Shown here in pieces: positions 22,297 to 32,822 of a DNA stretch of 64,000 nucleotides. Within the stretch, counting starts at the first letter, position 1. Each line of letters starts with the position of its first letter. The notes under the pieces are model-generated. The model was not told where the DNA came from, ran no database searches, and saw only the letters and a program-made list of their open reading frames with translations. A program made the position numbers and the translations under genes. This DNA is from Echiichthys vipera (Eukaryota; Chordata; Actinopteri; Perciformes; Trachinidae), in assembly GCA_963691815.1 (NCBI GenBank), contig OY829650.1, positions 9,723,027-9,787,026 of the forward strand. The letters run 5' to 3'.

Positions 22297-23517
22297 ATGG
22301 ATGACTTAAAAACTTCGGAACGACTTTTCCACAAGTCCCCATTCAGCATAAGCAGCCTGTTGTTGAGACGAGAGGGGGTGACGGGTGACCAGGAGTCTCC
22401 TTCTCCGTCCCAGAAACCGCGCGCCGCACATCCAGAGAAATCCGGTCTAGAGGAAAACGTTGATAGAGTAAAGAACTGCGTAAACGCCAAAGTGTGCACT
22501 AAAGCAGGAACCAAACCGGTGACTGCAAACGGAAAACAAGAAGAACATAAGGGAGAATCGAAGAAAAGTGTTGAAGCAGAAGAAAGTGTTAAACCTGAGA
22601 AACCTCCTTTCAGTTATAACGCGCTCATCATGATGGCGATCCGCCAGAGCCCGGAACGACGGCTCACGCTCAACGGCATCTATGAGTTTATCATGGACAA
22701 CTTTCCATACTACAGACAGAACAGACAAGGATGGCAAAATTCCATCAGGCACAACTTGAGTCTGAATAAGTGTTTCGTTAAAGTGCCGCGCCACTATGAT
22801 GACCCGGGGAAAGGCAACTACTGGATGCTGGACCCCTGCAGCGAGGACGTCTTCATAGGTGGAGCATCAGGAAAACTCCGGCGCAGGGCCGCGGCTGGCT
22901 CCAGGACCAAGCTTGCACTAAAAAGGGGAGGAGGTCGCCTGATGTCCTCCAGCGCTGCTACCAGCGTGACCTTGGCCGCAGCAGGTTCCTTTTACTGGCC
23001 GGTTCCGCCGTTTCTGCCTCTCCAAACACCAGTGCGCACCCACCTTGGTGCAGGGACTTATCTGAGTGCTCATCCCCGCTTTCCAAACCACGCTACATCG
23101 ATGCTTTCACAGCGGTCCCGGTTGAGTGCAACAAGTGTTGCAGACGCCGACCGGTTTGTGCAGACGCACCAGGAGATGTCATACATTGGACTCAGTTGCG
23201 CGCAATCACGGCGCCATCAGATTGGCACCGCTTGCACGGCTTTCTCTACGTCCATCCCCGCATGCACCCTGCCGCTGTCGGATCCGTACTCTTTTAATAT
23301 GATCTCCGGACAAGCCAGCTACTTTTATTCTCACCAAATACCATGTGGCGCAACGTTTAGTCCGTGCCAAGAAGAGTGCGCCATGTCCAAGACGTCTCCG
23401 GGACCATTTTTATCCAAGAGCGGCCACTCAAACCTCGGGGGGTTCTATAATGACTTACCAAATTACTGCCCTCAAGTCAGTTCAAGCCCTCCTTCGTCTT
23501 GGAATATAGAAAAATAG
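22297..23517 (+). CDS. foxg1: Forkhead transcription factor, FoxG1 paralogue
   Basis: A single uninterrupted exon of 406 codons. The forkhead DNA-binding domain is at about residues 101-195 (EKPPFSYNALIMMAI, then WQNSIRHNLSLNKCF, then GKGNYWMLDP), with the FoxG-specific run VFIGGASGKLRRR and KLALKRGG after it. Residues 15-22 (PFSISSLL) form an Eh1-like Groucho/TLE-binding motif as at the FOXG1 N-terminus. Later FoxG landmarks are SFYWPVPPFLPL and GQASYFYSHQIPCGATF. It lacks the His/Pro/Gln-rich N-terminal tract of mammalian FOXG1, and its C-terminal half is diverged. That points to a teleost paralogue (foxg1b, c or d) rather than foxg1a; I cannot tell which. FoxG proteins are nuclear repressors in telencephalon, eye and ear patterning. 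Single-exon structure is normal for the family. Confidence 0.9.
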   Translation: MDDLKTSERLFHKSPFSISSLLLRREGVTGDQESPSPSQKPRAAHPEKSGLEENVDRVKNCVNAKVCTKAGTKPVTANGKQEEHKGESKKSVEAEESVKPEKPPFSYNALIMMAIRQSPERRLTLNGIYEFIMDNFPYYRQNRQGWQNSIRHNLSLNKCFVKVPRHYDDPGKGNYWMLDPCSEDVFIGGASGKLRRRAAAGSRTKLALKRGGGRLMSSSAATSVTLAAAGSFYWPVPPFLPLQTPVRTHLGAGTYLSAHPRFPNHATSMLSQRSRLSATSVADADRFVQTHQEMSYIGLSCAQSRRHQIGTACTAFSTSIPACTLPLSDPYSFNMISGQASYFYSHQIPCGATFSPCQEECAMSKTSPGPFLSKSGHSNLGGFYNDLPNYCPQVSSSPPSSWNIEK

Positions 23518-26500
23518 AGAGAAAGGCCTAGTGGTCGATATATAAGGTTTAAAATATTGCTGTGTAATTTAGATTAACAAAGTTGGTGTTTGAAAAGGTA
23601 TACCTGCAGTTTGGAGTTTGTTGAGTTCATGAAAAGCCTGGTCAATGAAAAGGATCCCGCCGTATGTCCCCATTAATGTTTTTGTGCTACAGAAAATCCA
23701 TCTGAACTGGAAATGGGAAAAAAATTTGCATGTGTATTGTTTCACCACAACGCGTGTTGCGCAATTTGTTTCCAATTAACAAAAAATAGCTCAGACATTA
23801 AAACCATGAGTAAGGGTCTCACACACATTGACATCTAAACAAAGGCTTCTTCTGACACACTTTTTCAAAAATGTGCAAAAACATGTATTTGCGCATAAGC
23901 TATTTTAAAACACATCCTTAACTGTTCTTAAAACAGGAAGGGCTCGAAATATCATTTTATCATAAAAATGTAATTTATGGCGTCTTGATCCTCATGAATT
24001 ATTATCCACAAACGTGTATGCACTTGCCAGTAGGGAAACTGAAGTGATGTTTGTGCGCATGCCATTATTTGAGGCCTGTCATCAACTGAAATGATCCGCT
24101 AAATACAAATAAGGGAATAAAGTAAATACCGAATTATCATTCTCTCTGCAAGTTATTAATTTGTCAGCATATTGACCTTTTTAAAGTAAGCTATTCAAAT
24201 TGTGTTGAAGTTACATGGACAAGTCTTTAAAAAATATATGAAATTATTTTTAGTGAAGGTGGTGCAATCGTTAGAAAATGTGTAGTGTAAGCGAAAAAAT
24301 ACTTTAAACTTCCTGCATTTCTCCTCTTCGATTTTGTTAATGTTGCAATTAAACATATGACATTATTAGCTTACAGGTAATTAAACGATAAATAATGCAT
24401 TTTTAATTGTGTTTTCTTTTCACCTCATTAAAACCTATACTGATGCTGATTGTTCTGATTTGTGCTGTGTTACTAAATGTTTCACTCTGGAGATTTGAGC
24501 CCACACAACAAGAATGACAGAGGGGAGGCCTCTTCATGGACATACTGTAATCCTCCTACTTTTCTTCCTGTTTAAGATCAAGAGTTCAAATGTGCACCTG
24601 AAGCCTCCTTGAGGAGACATCGTGTTGAAACAGTGTGCAGACTGTGATGTAACTTCAACAGGTAGACTCCAGTCCCGCTCATCTTAATGATCTTTGATAT
24701 TGTGTTTCACCAGGCGCTGACATCACTGCATGTTCAACTTTCCCTCACCTCTGCCTGACATATAAATTCATAAAGAAAAATAGATGCATGCGGATACAGA
24801 TTAGAGCAGCTTCCTGGACGTCTGCCTCCCTCCGTGAGACAAAAGACTCTTTATATCATAAGACCTGAGCCAGTCACCTTTCCAAGCCCAGCCACATTCA
24901 CAGTCGCCTGTGGTTAAAGCAGACTGGGCTGGATCGGGTAACTTCACTGTTGGCAAACTCACAGTCTAGATAGATGTTAAGATAATAATATTTTCATTAC
25001 TGGTATGAGTAATTGTGGTCTAGAAAGCAGAGGGCAGCAGTGAATCAACAGGTTTATGGTGCAAAATAATGGTGTATACCCCGAGGCAGGAGTAAGAAGA
25101 TACTGTTTACTGCTGGTGTGATAAATAACCACTTTTTTTGACAGCTCTACTGATAACTACAGAGCTCAAATTCACCCTGCAGATAAATGAGTATGTGCTT
25201 TCAGTTTAACACAGTTGAGACAGTTCGTTTGGTGCTGATATCTCCCGCTGATCATGTGCTGATGAGATGGTGTGGTCTCGATTGTGTTCACTAAGTTTTG
25301 TGGATTTTTGCCAATCAGAAATAAAGTGAAACAGTTTATAGTAAGATTATGTAAGAGACTGTATTTGTGTAGTACTTTTTTAATTTAATGAAAGGAGAGT
25401 AGTGTTTATTTTTCACAGGTTAGTATTTTTTTTCTTCCATTGAGAGATTGTAAAATACCCTCAGAGTACAAGGCAGCATCTCCCACATTCACTGCATTGC
25501 ATCACAGACAAAAGCAGAAAAGTAAAATGCGTCATCTAAAATATAATTAATCCAGCATCACACATAGCCAACATGTTCATTCCCACTTGGCATTTATTTT
25601 TTATTGTTTTAACAAAACGTAAGATTCTCTCAAATCCAATAGTTTCTGTACAATCCCTAAAGAAAGCAATGTCTTTGACCATAATGCTATGTAAAGTGCA
25701 TTTAAAATGTACCCATTATTCAGTTTTTGATTTACTGGTTGCTAATCTCTGCTCTCCTAATTAGGCAACATCACATGGAGACTAATGTTCATTTTCTCCA
25801 CAGTTAAAGAAGCAAGTCTATTGGCTGAGCTAGATGTGCTTCATGAAGATATAGTACAGCTCTGGAAATCAATCCCACACACTCACCTCTCTTAGCAGCA
25901 CACAGGCTGCCATTATCCGCAGCAAGTGGCTTCCACAGGTAGACCTGCCACCCTTTGAAATAAGGTGGTTGGGTTGTACACCCCCAGGCGTCTGTCCGTC
26001 TCTTGCCAGAAAGCCAATCTCTCAATGTCTCATTGCTGCTGTGTAGATAATGTTAAAGAGCAAAACAAAGACTTATCTGTTTGGGTCTGCTGTGGTATCA
26101 CTTTGGCTGCTCCCACTGCCATCGCTTTTCCTGTGACAATTTATTAAAAGGGCTTTAAATACACTGTAAGTCATGAACACCACACCCTGAAACAGCAAAC
26201 AACAACAACATACTAATTATATATATATATATATATCATTATTATTTATTTTTTTTTCATTTAATAATCTTCTCTTCCAAAAACCCAATTCTTCAGACTC
26301 GCCCTCTTATCACTAGTATTCAGATGAACACCTGTAAACTGTAAAACTACTCCTTTACACACAGGTAAGATTATTGCGTTCAAAATTATTGCGATAAATG
26401 CTTAAGTATTGTCATTAAACATTCAGATTTTGAATCATATTTGAACCAATATTGAAAACTTAAACCGTAAAAAATAGTAAATTGGCAAAAAGCATTTTTT

Positions 26501-26699
26501 TAAAGGCATTTCAAATGTACTTCCTCACTTTAGCAGATCCCACACCTTTTTGTTTTTGTTATGAAGAATGACTCCTAACCCCTGCAGGAAACTATAACAG
26601 CACTGGAGAGCTCCTTCAGTGACCAGGCTGCTTCACCCAAAGTGTGTGAAGGAGCGTTAATGCAGCTGTCAGACTGTACAACCAGCACTGCTCCCAGTA
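23518..26699. other. FoxG 3' region and intergenic DNA
   Basis: AT-rich, no gene recognised. There is a (TA)n at 26219-26236. Isolated small open frames show no domains. Non-coding conserved elements are plausible near a developmental regulator but cannot be judged from one sequence. Confidence 0.5.
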
Positions 26700-26702
26700 C
26701 AC

Positions 26703-26839
26703 CACACACACACACACACACACACACCAAAACAATAATAGATGGATGGATGGATAGCAGGATGGATGGATGGATGGATAGATGGATAGATGGGTAGATG
26801 GATAGATAGATAGGATAGATAGATAGATAGATAGATAGA
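26703..26839. repeat. (CA)n followed by (GGAT/GATA)n microsatellites
   Basis: CA run at 26703-26727. Mixed GGAT, GATA and GGTA tetranucleotides run at 26740-26839 with a few interruptions. The open frame rich in Tyr-Leu-Ser-Ile on the minus strand is a by-product. 26840-27113 holds nothing recognised. Confidence 0.92.
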
Positions 26840-27115
26840 AATATGTTAATGATCCCAAGCTGTGAAATGTCAGTGTAGCAGCAGCATTACACACAGTAAC
26901 AACACACAGGCGCATCAAAACAGTAATATAAAATACAATATTAAAAAAAACATAAATGTATAAATAATGACAATAACTGCACTATAATGTTCACCAAGTG
27001 AGTTCGATTCACAGTGCGAAATACTGCTCAGGTGAATTTCAGTCTCAAGGTGCAATACTAATATTTTCCTCTGTGGCTTTGTGTAAATTTAAAACATTTA
27101 AAATGATTCTTTATA

Positions 27116-28741
27116 CAGTGGGTACGGAAAGTATTCAGACCCCCTTAAATTTTTTACTCTTTGTTAAATTGCAGCCATGTGCTAAAATCATTTAAGTTCA
27201 TTTTTTTCCTCATTAATGTACACACAGCACCCCATATTGACAGAAAAACACAGAATTGTAGACATTTTTACAGATTTATTAAAAAAGAAAAACTGAAATA
27301 TCACATGGACATAAGTATTCAGACCCTTTGCTCAGTATTGAGTGGAAGCACCCTTTTGAGCTAATACAGCCGTGAGTCTTCTTGGGAATGATGCAACTAG
27401 TTTTTCACACCTGGATTTGGGGATCCTCTGCCATTCCTCCTTGCAGATCCTCTCCAGTTCTGTCAGGTTGGATGGTGAACAGCCATTTTGAGGTCTCTCC
27501 AGAGATGCTCAATTGGGTTCAAGTCAGGGCTCCGGCTGGGCCATTCAAGAACAGTCACAGAGTTGTTCCGAAGCCACTCCTTCGTCATTTTAGCTGTGTG
27601 CTTAGTGTCATTGTCTTGTTGGAAGGTGAACCGTCGGCCCAGTCTGAGGTCCATAGCACTCTGGAAAAGGTTTTCGTCCAGGATATCTCTGTACTTGGCC
27701 GCATTCATCTTTCCTTCAATTGCAACCAGTCGTCCTGTCCCTGCAGCTGCAAAACACCCCCACAGCATGATGCTCCCACCACCACACTTGACTGTAGGGA
27801 TGGTGTTGGGCAGGTGATGAGCGGTGCCTGGTTTTTCTCCACACATACCGCTTAGAATTAAGGCCAAAAAGTTCTATCTTTGTCTCATCAGACCAGAGAA
27901 TCTTATTTATCATAGTCTGGGAGTCCTTCATGTGTTTTTTGGCAAATTCTATGCGGGCTTTCATGTGTCTTACTCTGAGGAGAGGCTTCCGTCGGGCCAC
28001 TCTGCCATAAAGCCCTGACTGGTGGAGGGCTGCAGTGATGGTTGACTTTCTTGAACTTTCTCCCATCTCCTCACTGCATCTCTGGAGTTCAGCCACTGTG
28101 ATCTTTGGGTTCTTCTTTACCTCTCTCACCAAGGCTCTTCTCCCCCGATTGCTCAGTTTGGTTGGACGGCCAGCTCTTGGAAGAGTTCTTGTCATCCCAT
28201 ACGTCTTCCATTTAAGGATTATGGAGGCCACTGTGCTCTTGGGAACTTTAAGTGCAGCAGAAATTTTTTTGTATCCATGGCCAGATCTGTGCCTTGCCAC
28301 AATTCTGTCTCTGAGCTCTTCAGGCAGTTCCTTCGACCTCATGATTCTCATCTGCTCTGACATGCACTGTGAGCTGTAAGGTCTTATATAGACAGGTGTG
28401 TGGCTTCCTTAATCAAGTCCAATCATTAGAATTAAACACAGTTGGACTCCAATGAAGGTGTAGAACCATCTCATGGATGATCAGAAGAAATGGACAGTAC
28501 CTGAGGTAAATATACAAGTGTCACAGCAAAGGGTCTGAATACTTATGTCCATGTGATATTTCAGTTTTTCTTTTTTAATAAATCTGTAAAAATGTCTACA
28601 ATTCTGTGTTTTTCTGTCAATATGGGGTGCTGTGTGTACATTAAAAGGAAAAAAAATGAACTTAAATGATTTTAGCACATGGCTGCAATTTAACAAAGAG
28701 TAAAAAATTTAAGGGGGTCTGAATACTTTCCGTACCCACTG
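27116..28741 (-). mobile_element. Full-length Tc1-like transposon with frameshifted transposase
   Basis: 1626 b flanked by TA at 27114-27115 and 28742-28743. The terminal inverted repeats are about 217 b (27116-27332 and 28525-28741) and almost identical. Ends read CAGTGGGTACGGAAAGTATT. Minus-strand transposase starts at 28363 with a paired helix-turn-helix region (KISAALKVPKSTVASIILKW) and a GRPTKLS AT-hook-like motif. The DDE residues are visible in LWSDETK, FQQDNDTKHTA and SPDLNPIEHLW. The frame is lost at about 27850-27865, and again after about 27470 (VHHPT then stop, with the C-terminal tail continuing in another frame). This copy therefore cannot encode an active enzyme, though its ends look mobilisable. 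Confidence 0.95.
27470..28363 (-). pseudogene. Tc1-like transposase, two frameshifts
   Basis: Coding remnant of the element at 27116-28741. The first part spans 28363 to about 27860. The catalytic part continues in a second frame from about 27855 to 27463, where the frame breaks again in the C-terminal tail. The DD34E residues remain recognisable. It would be about 340 residues if intact. Confidence 0.9.
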
Positions 28742-29032
28742 TATATGTTTTTTATATTTCACTCTGTTTATCTTGTTTCTATTTCTTCTATTATTTTTTT
28801 CTAACTAATAAAGGAATATCTTACCGTATTCCTTTTTTCTGTTTTACTGTTTTAGTAAATGTCAGTTATTAATGTTTTTACATTTAGGAATACATTTTTG
28901 TTATCGTCTCTGGAACATGTAAGGAAAGTAAGGTTTATATTGAATATTTTCAATAAAAAATAAAGAAAGGAAAATACGTCGTGGGACTGTAACCCGGAAA
29001 TTATTACTAAACTTTGAAGCGCGCACTTGTTG

Positions 29033-29042
29033 ACCCGGAAGT
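29033..29042 (+). promoter_or_regulatory. ETS-like site in the snrpd2 promoter
   Basis: ACCCGGAAGT lies about 110 b before the snrpd2 ATG, with a weaker CCGGAAA at 28995. This is typical for a TATA-less housekeeping promoter. The Tc1 element ends only about 290 b upstream. Confidence 0.45.
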
Positions 29043-29148
29043 AGCTCGAGACACGCGAGTCTGTTGCAGAATCGTTGCAGATACGAAGACACTCGGTGGA
29101 GAACAGCGGAATATCATCTGAGAAGACTGTTTTTATACACCAGCAACC

Positions 29149-32100
29149 ATGTAAGTAACTGTAGTGCTCAACGAGTCTTTGGGAGAGTGGACATGTTCAG
29201 TCTCAGAGTCTGAACTCTGAATCACAGAAGCTAACAGCTAACAGTAGCAATGCTAACACGGTTAGCATGTTAGGGAGTCATGAAGGAGACAATGCCGGTT
29301 AGCTGGGCTCCATAAACCCTTTTTTAAGTCTTTACGATGATATATATTCACCACTTACATTATGTTACAACTAGGGTAATGTTAGAATATAAAAACACAA
29401 CTCTTTCTTAACAGCCGTGGTTCAAAGATGAATGTTTACGAGTCAGAAGACACACAATACCATTGATATAAGCTAGTTAGCCACATGCTAAAGTCGATCA
29501 CTATGCTAACGTTAGTCTTTTAAGCTATGCAAGGCACGTTTATTTATATTATAGCACAATTCAACAAGGTAACTCAAAGTGCTTTACATAAAACGCTAAA
29601 AGCATTGGTAGAATTGCGCAAAACATAAATTTAAAACACAACGTTTAAAAGATTTACATTTTAACACATTTAAAAGATGGTTACAGAAGTTATAGTGCAG
29701 TTTACTGAAAAAACAAATAAAACCTAAGATTTAAAACACATAAACGGTCATTTAAAACGCATAACAGATGGTTACAGTTACAAAAGTTACAATGCAGTTT
29801 ACTGGAGAAAAAAAACATCAAATGAAACATATTAAAGTTTTAAAACAAAAGGTAATTTAAACCACATAAAAATTCATTTAAAACATTTAAACGCATAAAC
29901 AGTAACAGTTACAGTGCAGTTTACGGTAAAGCAGTAACAAATAGAAAAGTCTTCAGTCTTGATTTAAAAGACCTAAGATTTGCAGCAGACCTGCAGTTTT
30001 CTGGAAGTTTGTTCCAGATTTGTGGAGCATAAAAACTGAACACTGCCTCTCCATGTTTAGTCCTGACCCTGGGGACACAGAGCAGACCTGTCCCAGACGA
30101 TCTGAGAGGCCTGGATGGTTCGTAGCTGAGCAGAGGATGTGAAATGTATTTTGGCCCTAAACCATTCAGTGCTTTGTAAACCATCAGAAGCACTGTGTAA
30201 AAAGATCTGAGGATGTGTTAACTTGCCTTCTTACAGCTTGTAATCATTTATTTTATAATAAAAGGTTTAGTTAAACATCTGATAAACTACAATCATTTTT
30301 TTCAAGAAAACATGATTATATAGCTTACCTTGTAATCCTTTTTTTGTATTTATTTACTTCCTTATCTATTGTGTATTATAGTACTCTCTCTTCTTCAATC
30401 TACTTATGTCATCTTATTGTAAGATTGAAATGTCCATTGAGAGGAAAAATGACTGCCTTAAATTTGCGAATAAAGTTTTGAGAGAAAAAATAATATAAGG
30501 TGACATTTAATCGTATTGCCTTAATGCTAGTGCCATATCCTTAGTTTAAATTGACAGAATTAAGTTAAAATTAGTAATTAAAAACAACATACTGAAAATT
30601 ACAGGTCAAACACCCATTCACCTAGGTCTTTGTGCTCATGGAAACGAGCACTGTGAATAAATTCATATATTCTTTACATAGTTTTCAAGGTAAAGTGAAG
30701 TAATTTACTTTTTTCATGCGTACAGTAAGGTAGATAGTTTAAATCCAAGTCGATGAATTTGTTAGATAGCTGGCATACTGTGTTGAAACGCTCTATCTAA
30801 TTTGAATTAAAGTATATTTTGTTATGTAATTATTAAAGGCAATTAACTCTACAGTAAAAAGTCACTCAGTTATTAAATGTGTTCCAATCAACATTTAAAT
30901 GAAATTGTTTTATTTTTTGTCGTTTTCAGGAGTCTGTTAACAAAGCCCAAGTCAGAGATGACCCCAGAGGAGCTCCAGAAACGAGAGGAGGAGGAGTTTA
31001 ACACTGGCCCTCTGTCGGTGCTCACCCAGTCTGTGAAGAACAACACACAGGTCCTCATCAACTGTCGCAACAACAAGAAGCTGCTTGGAAGAGTCAAAGC
31101 TTTTGACAGGTACTGAGCCTGGTCACTGACCTATTACTGGACAAGTTTGAGAGGATAATATGAGTTAATTCACAACATTAATACATTTAATTCAACATGG
31201 TATTTGTACTGATATCAATGACCATAAACTTTATGGTCATTTTGATGTTGTTATGATATTTCCATGTGCTTACTTTCACCAGCTTTACTAGCTGTGATTT
31301 TATAACCATGATGGTAACAAATTATGAAGTCTATTACCGGTATCTATTGTTTATTTATTATTTATCTATCTGAATGTTTTTGCACATGTCCTGATTTATT
31401 ACTGAACACTCTGTCTCAATATGGGCCCAGACTACGTAATATATGATTTTTTAGAAAATTATCAAATTAATTTTTTGAGGTTTGATGCATTTTCATTCTG
31501 CCCCAGCTTTATCCGTATGCTGAAGACTGACACACAGGATGAGATTTGTTCATTCACATAAATGATGTCCCCTAATTTCCGCATAAGGCTACATGGTCAC
31601 TCCCTGTGTGGGCACGTTTCATTTACAAACATGTTAACAAAGCTTAAAAAGAGAGCTTTCATAGCCTCAGGTCTTGCTGTCAAAAATCAGCAGGTGACAA
31701 CATGAAAAGTGTAGCAGCAGTGTCAGTAGTGGTAGAAAATATTAATATTAAATAATTGTTCTTAATTGTCTGGCATGAAATTGGATGCTAGAATGATCTT
31801 TCTAAAGGAAAGCGGTCAACGACTAATATAAGAGGTGGATTACTGGATGTCACAGTCACAGAGATATTAGACGAGATAATATTGTAGCCTACAGAATGTC
31901 ATGTTGCACTGTGTACAACACTCGAGAGTGATACTACTGAACAGAGAAGACCCGAAGACCAAGAGACAGCTGTTAAATTTAGAGTATTCTCAAAACAACG
32001 ACTGAGCTGTAAGTTGCTGTGCCAAAGAATGCTAATGAAAAAAATCACAACATATAGATTTTTTAAACAAAATTTGCAAGCCGTGAATATGATGATAGTG

Positions 32101-32562
32101 TGAACAGAATATGAATTGGCGTTAAGTTTGCCTGAGTTGTATGTTTTAGTTTATTTCAGTTTCATATTTAAGCTCAAAATTAACTCAGATTAAGGTATTA
32201 TATATCCTAAATCAACTGCTTTTCCTCTGTGGAGAAAGGTCAAATAGCAGATCTGATTTTTGTCCACAACAAAATAATCTTGTATTACACATTCCTGCCA
32301 TTTAAGAACTAATCCGTTTGTACAATAGTTTTATTTTTCCTTCAGTGACACTGTGTTTCATCTTTTACGTCCTCGTTATCATTTCAGGCACTGCAACATG
32401 GTCTTGGAGAACGTGAAGGAAATGTGGACAGAAGTTCCCAAGAGCGGGAAGGGAAAGAAGAAGTCTAAGCCAGTGAATAAGGACCGCTACATTTCTAAAA
32501 TGTTCCTGAGGGGGGACTCCGTCATCATCGTGCTGAGAAATCCTCTGATCACAGGAAAATGA
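29149..32562 (+). CDS. snrpd2: Small nuclear ribonucleoprotein Sm-D2
   Basis: Exons 29149-29150, 30930-31109 and 32388-32562 give 118 residues, the same length as human SNRPD2 and almost identical to it (MTPEELQKREEEEFNTGPLS near the start, RYISKMFLRGDSVIIVLRNP near the end). The start codon itself is split: AT ends exon 1 (CAACCAT then GTAAGT) and G opens exon 2. The Sm1 motif spans about residues 28-60 (VKNNTQVLINCRNNKKLLGR), and Sm2 about 90-112. The basic GKGKKKSK loop lies between them. Sm-D2 is part of the heptameric Sm ring on U1, U2, U4 and U5 snRNAs, assembled by the SMN complex in the cytoplasm before nuclear import. Intron 1 contains an antisense LINE fragment. Confidence 0.97.
29530..30195 (-). 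mobile_element. LINE 3' fragment in snrpd2 intron 1
   Basis: On the minus strand, 30193-29921 reads a well-kept reverse-transcriptase C-terminus (VYKALNGLGPKYISHPLL, PRVRTKHGEAVFSFYAPQIW and SFKSRLKTFLF), with a stop right after. The 3' UTR (several diverged tandem TTTAAA...CATAA units) runs on to about 29530, ending where the plus strand reads GGCACGTTTATTTATATTATAGCAC, a typical tail. Confidence 0.85.
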
Positions 32563-32816
32563 ACTCTTTATAAGCGCCCAGCTGAATCGCTCACACAGCC
32601 CCTTTTCTTGTCTTTTTCTTTCTTTCTTTTGTTGAATGATTTGAAGGCAGCGGACTGTCATTAGTAGAAACCTGTTTGTTTTGTCATTGAATCACTGCGG
32701 TCACTATTGGGTAATATACAGTGTCAAAATGCCGTCTGTAATTTTTGGAGAGCCATTTAGTCAGAAGAAAATCTGGTTTTGCGTTGTCAACAGTCCTCTG
32801 TATTTTTCATTTTAAT

Positions 32817-32822
32817 AATAAA
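32817..32822 (+). terminator. Polyadenylation signal of snrpd2
   Basis: AATAAA 255 b after the stop codon. Confidence 0.55.

Noticed and set aside
27716..28363. Possible host gene with helix-turn-helix and DDE motifs
   Set aside because: It lies between TA-flanked 217-b inverted repeats and is a frameshifted Tc1 transposase.
29921..30193. Small minus-strand protein of 90 residues
   Set aside because: It matches the conserved C-terminus of fish LINE reverse transcriptases and is followed by a LINE 3' tail.
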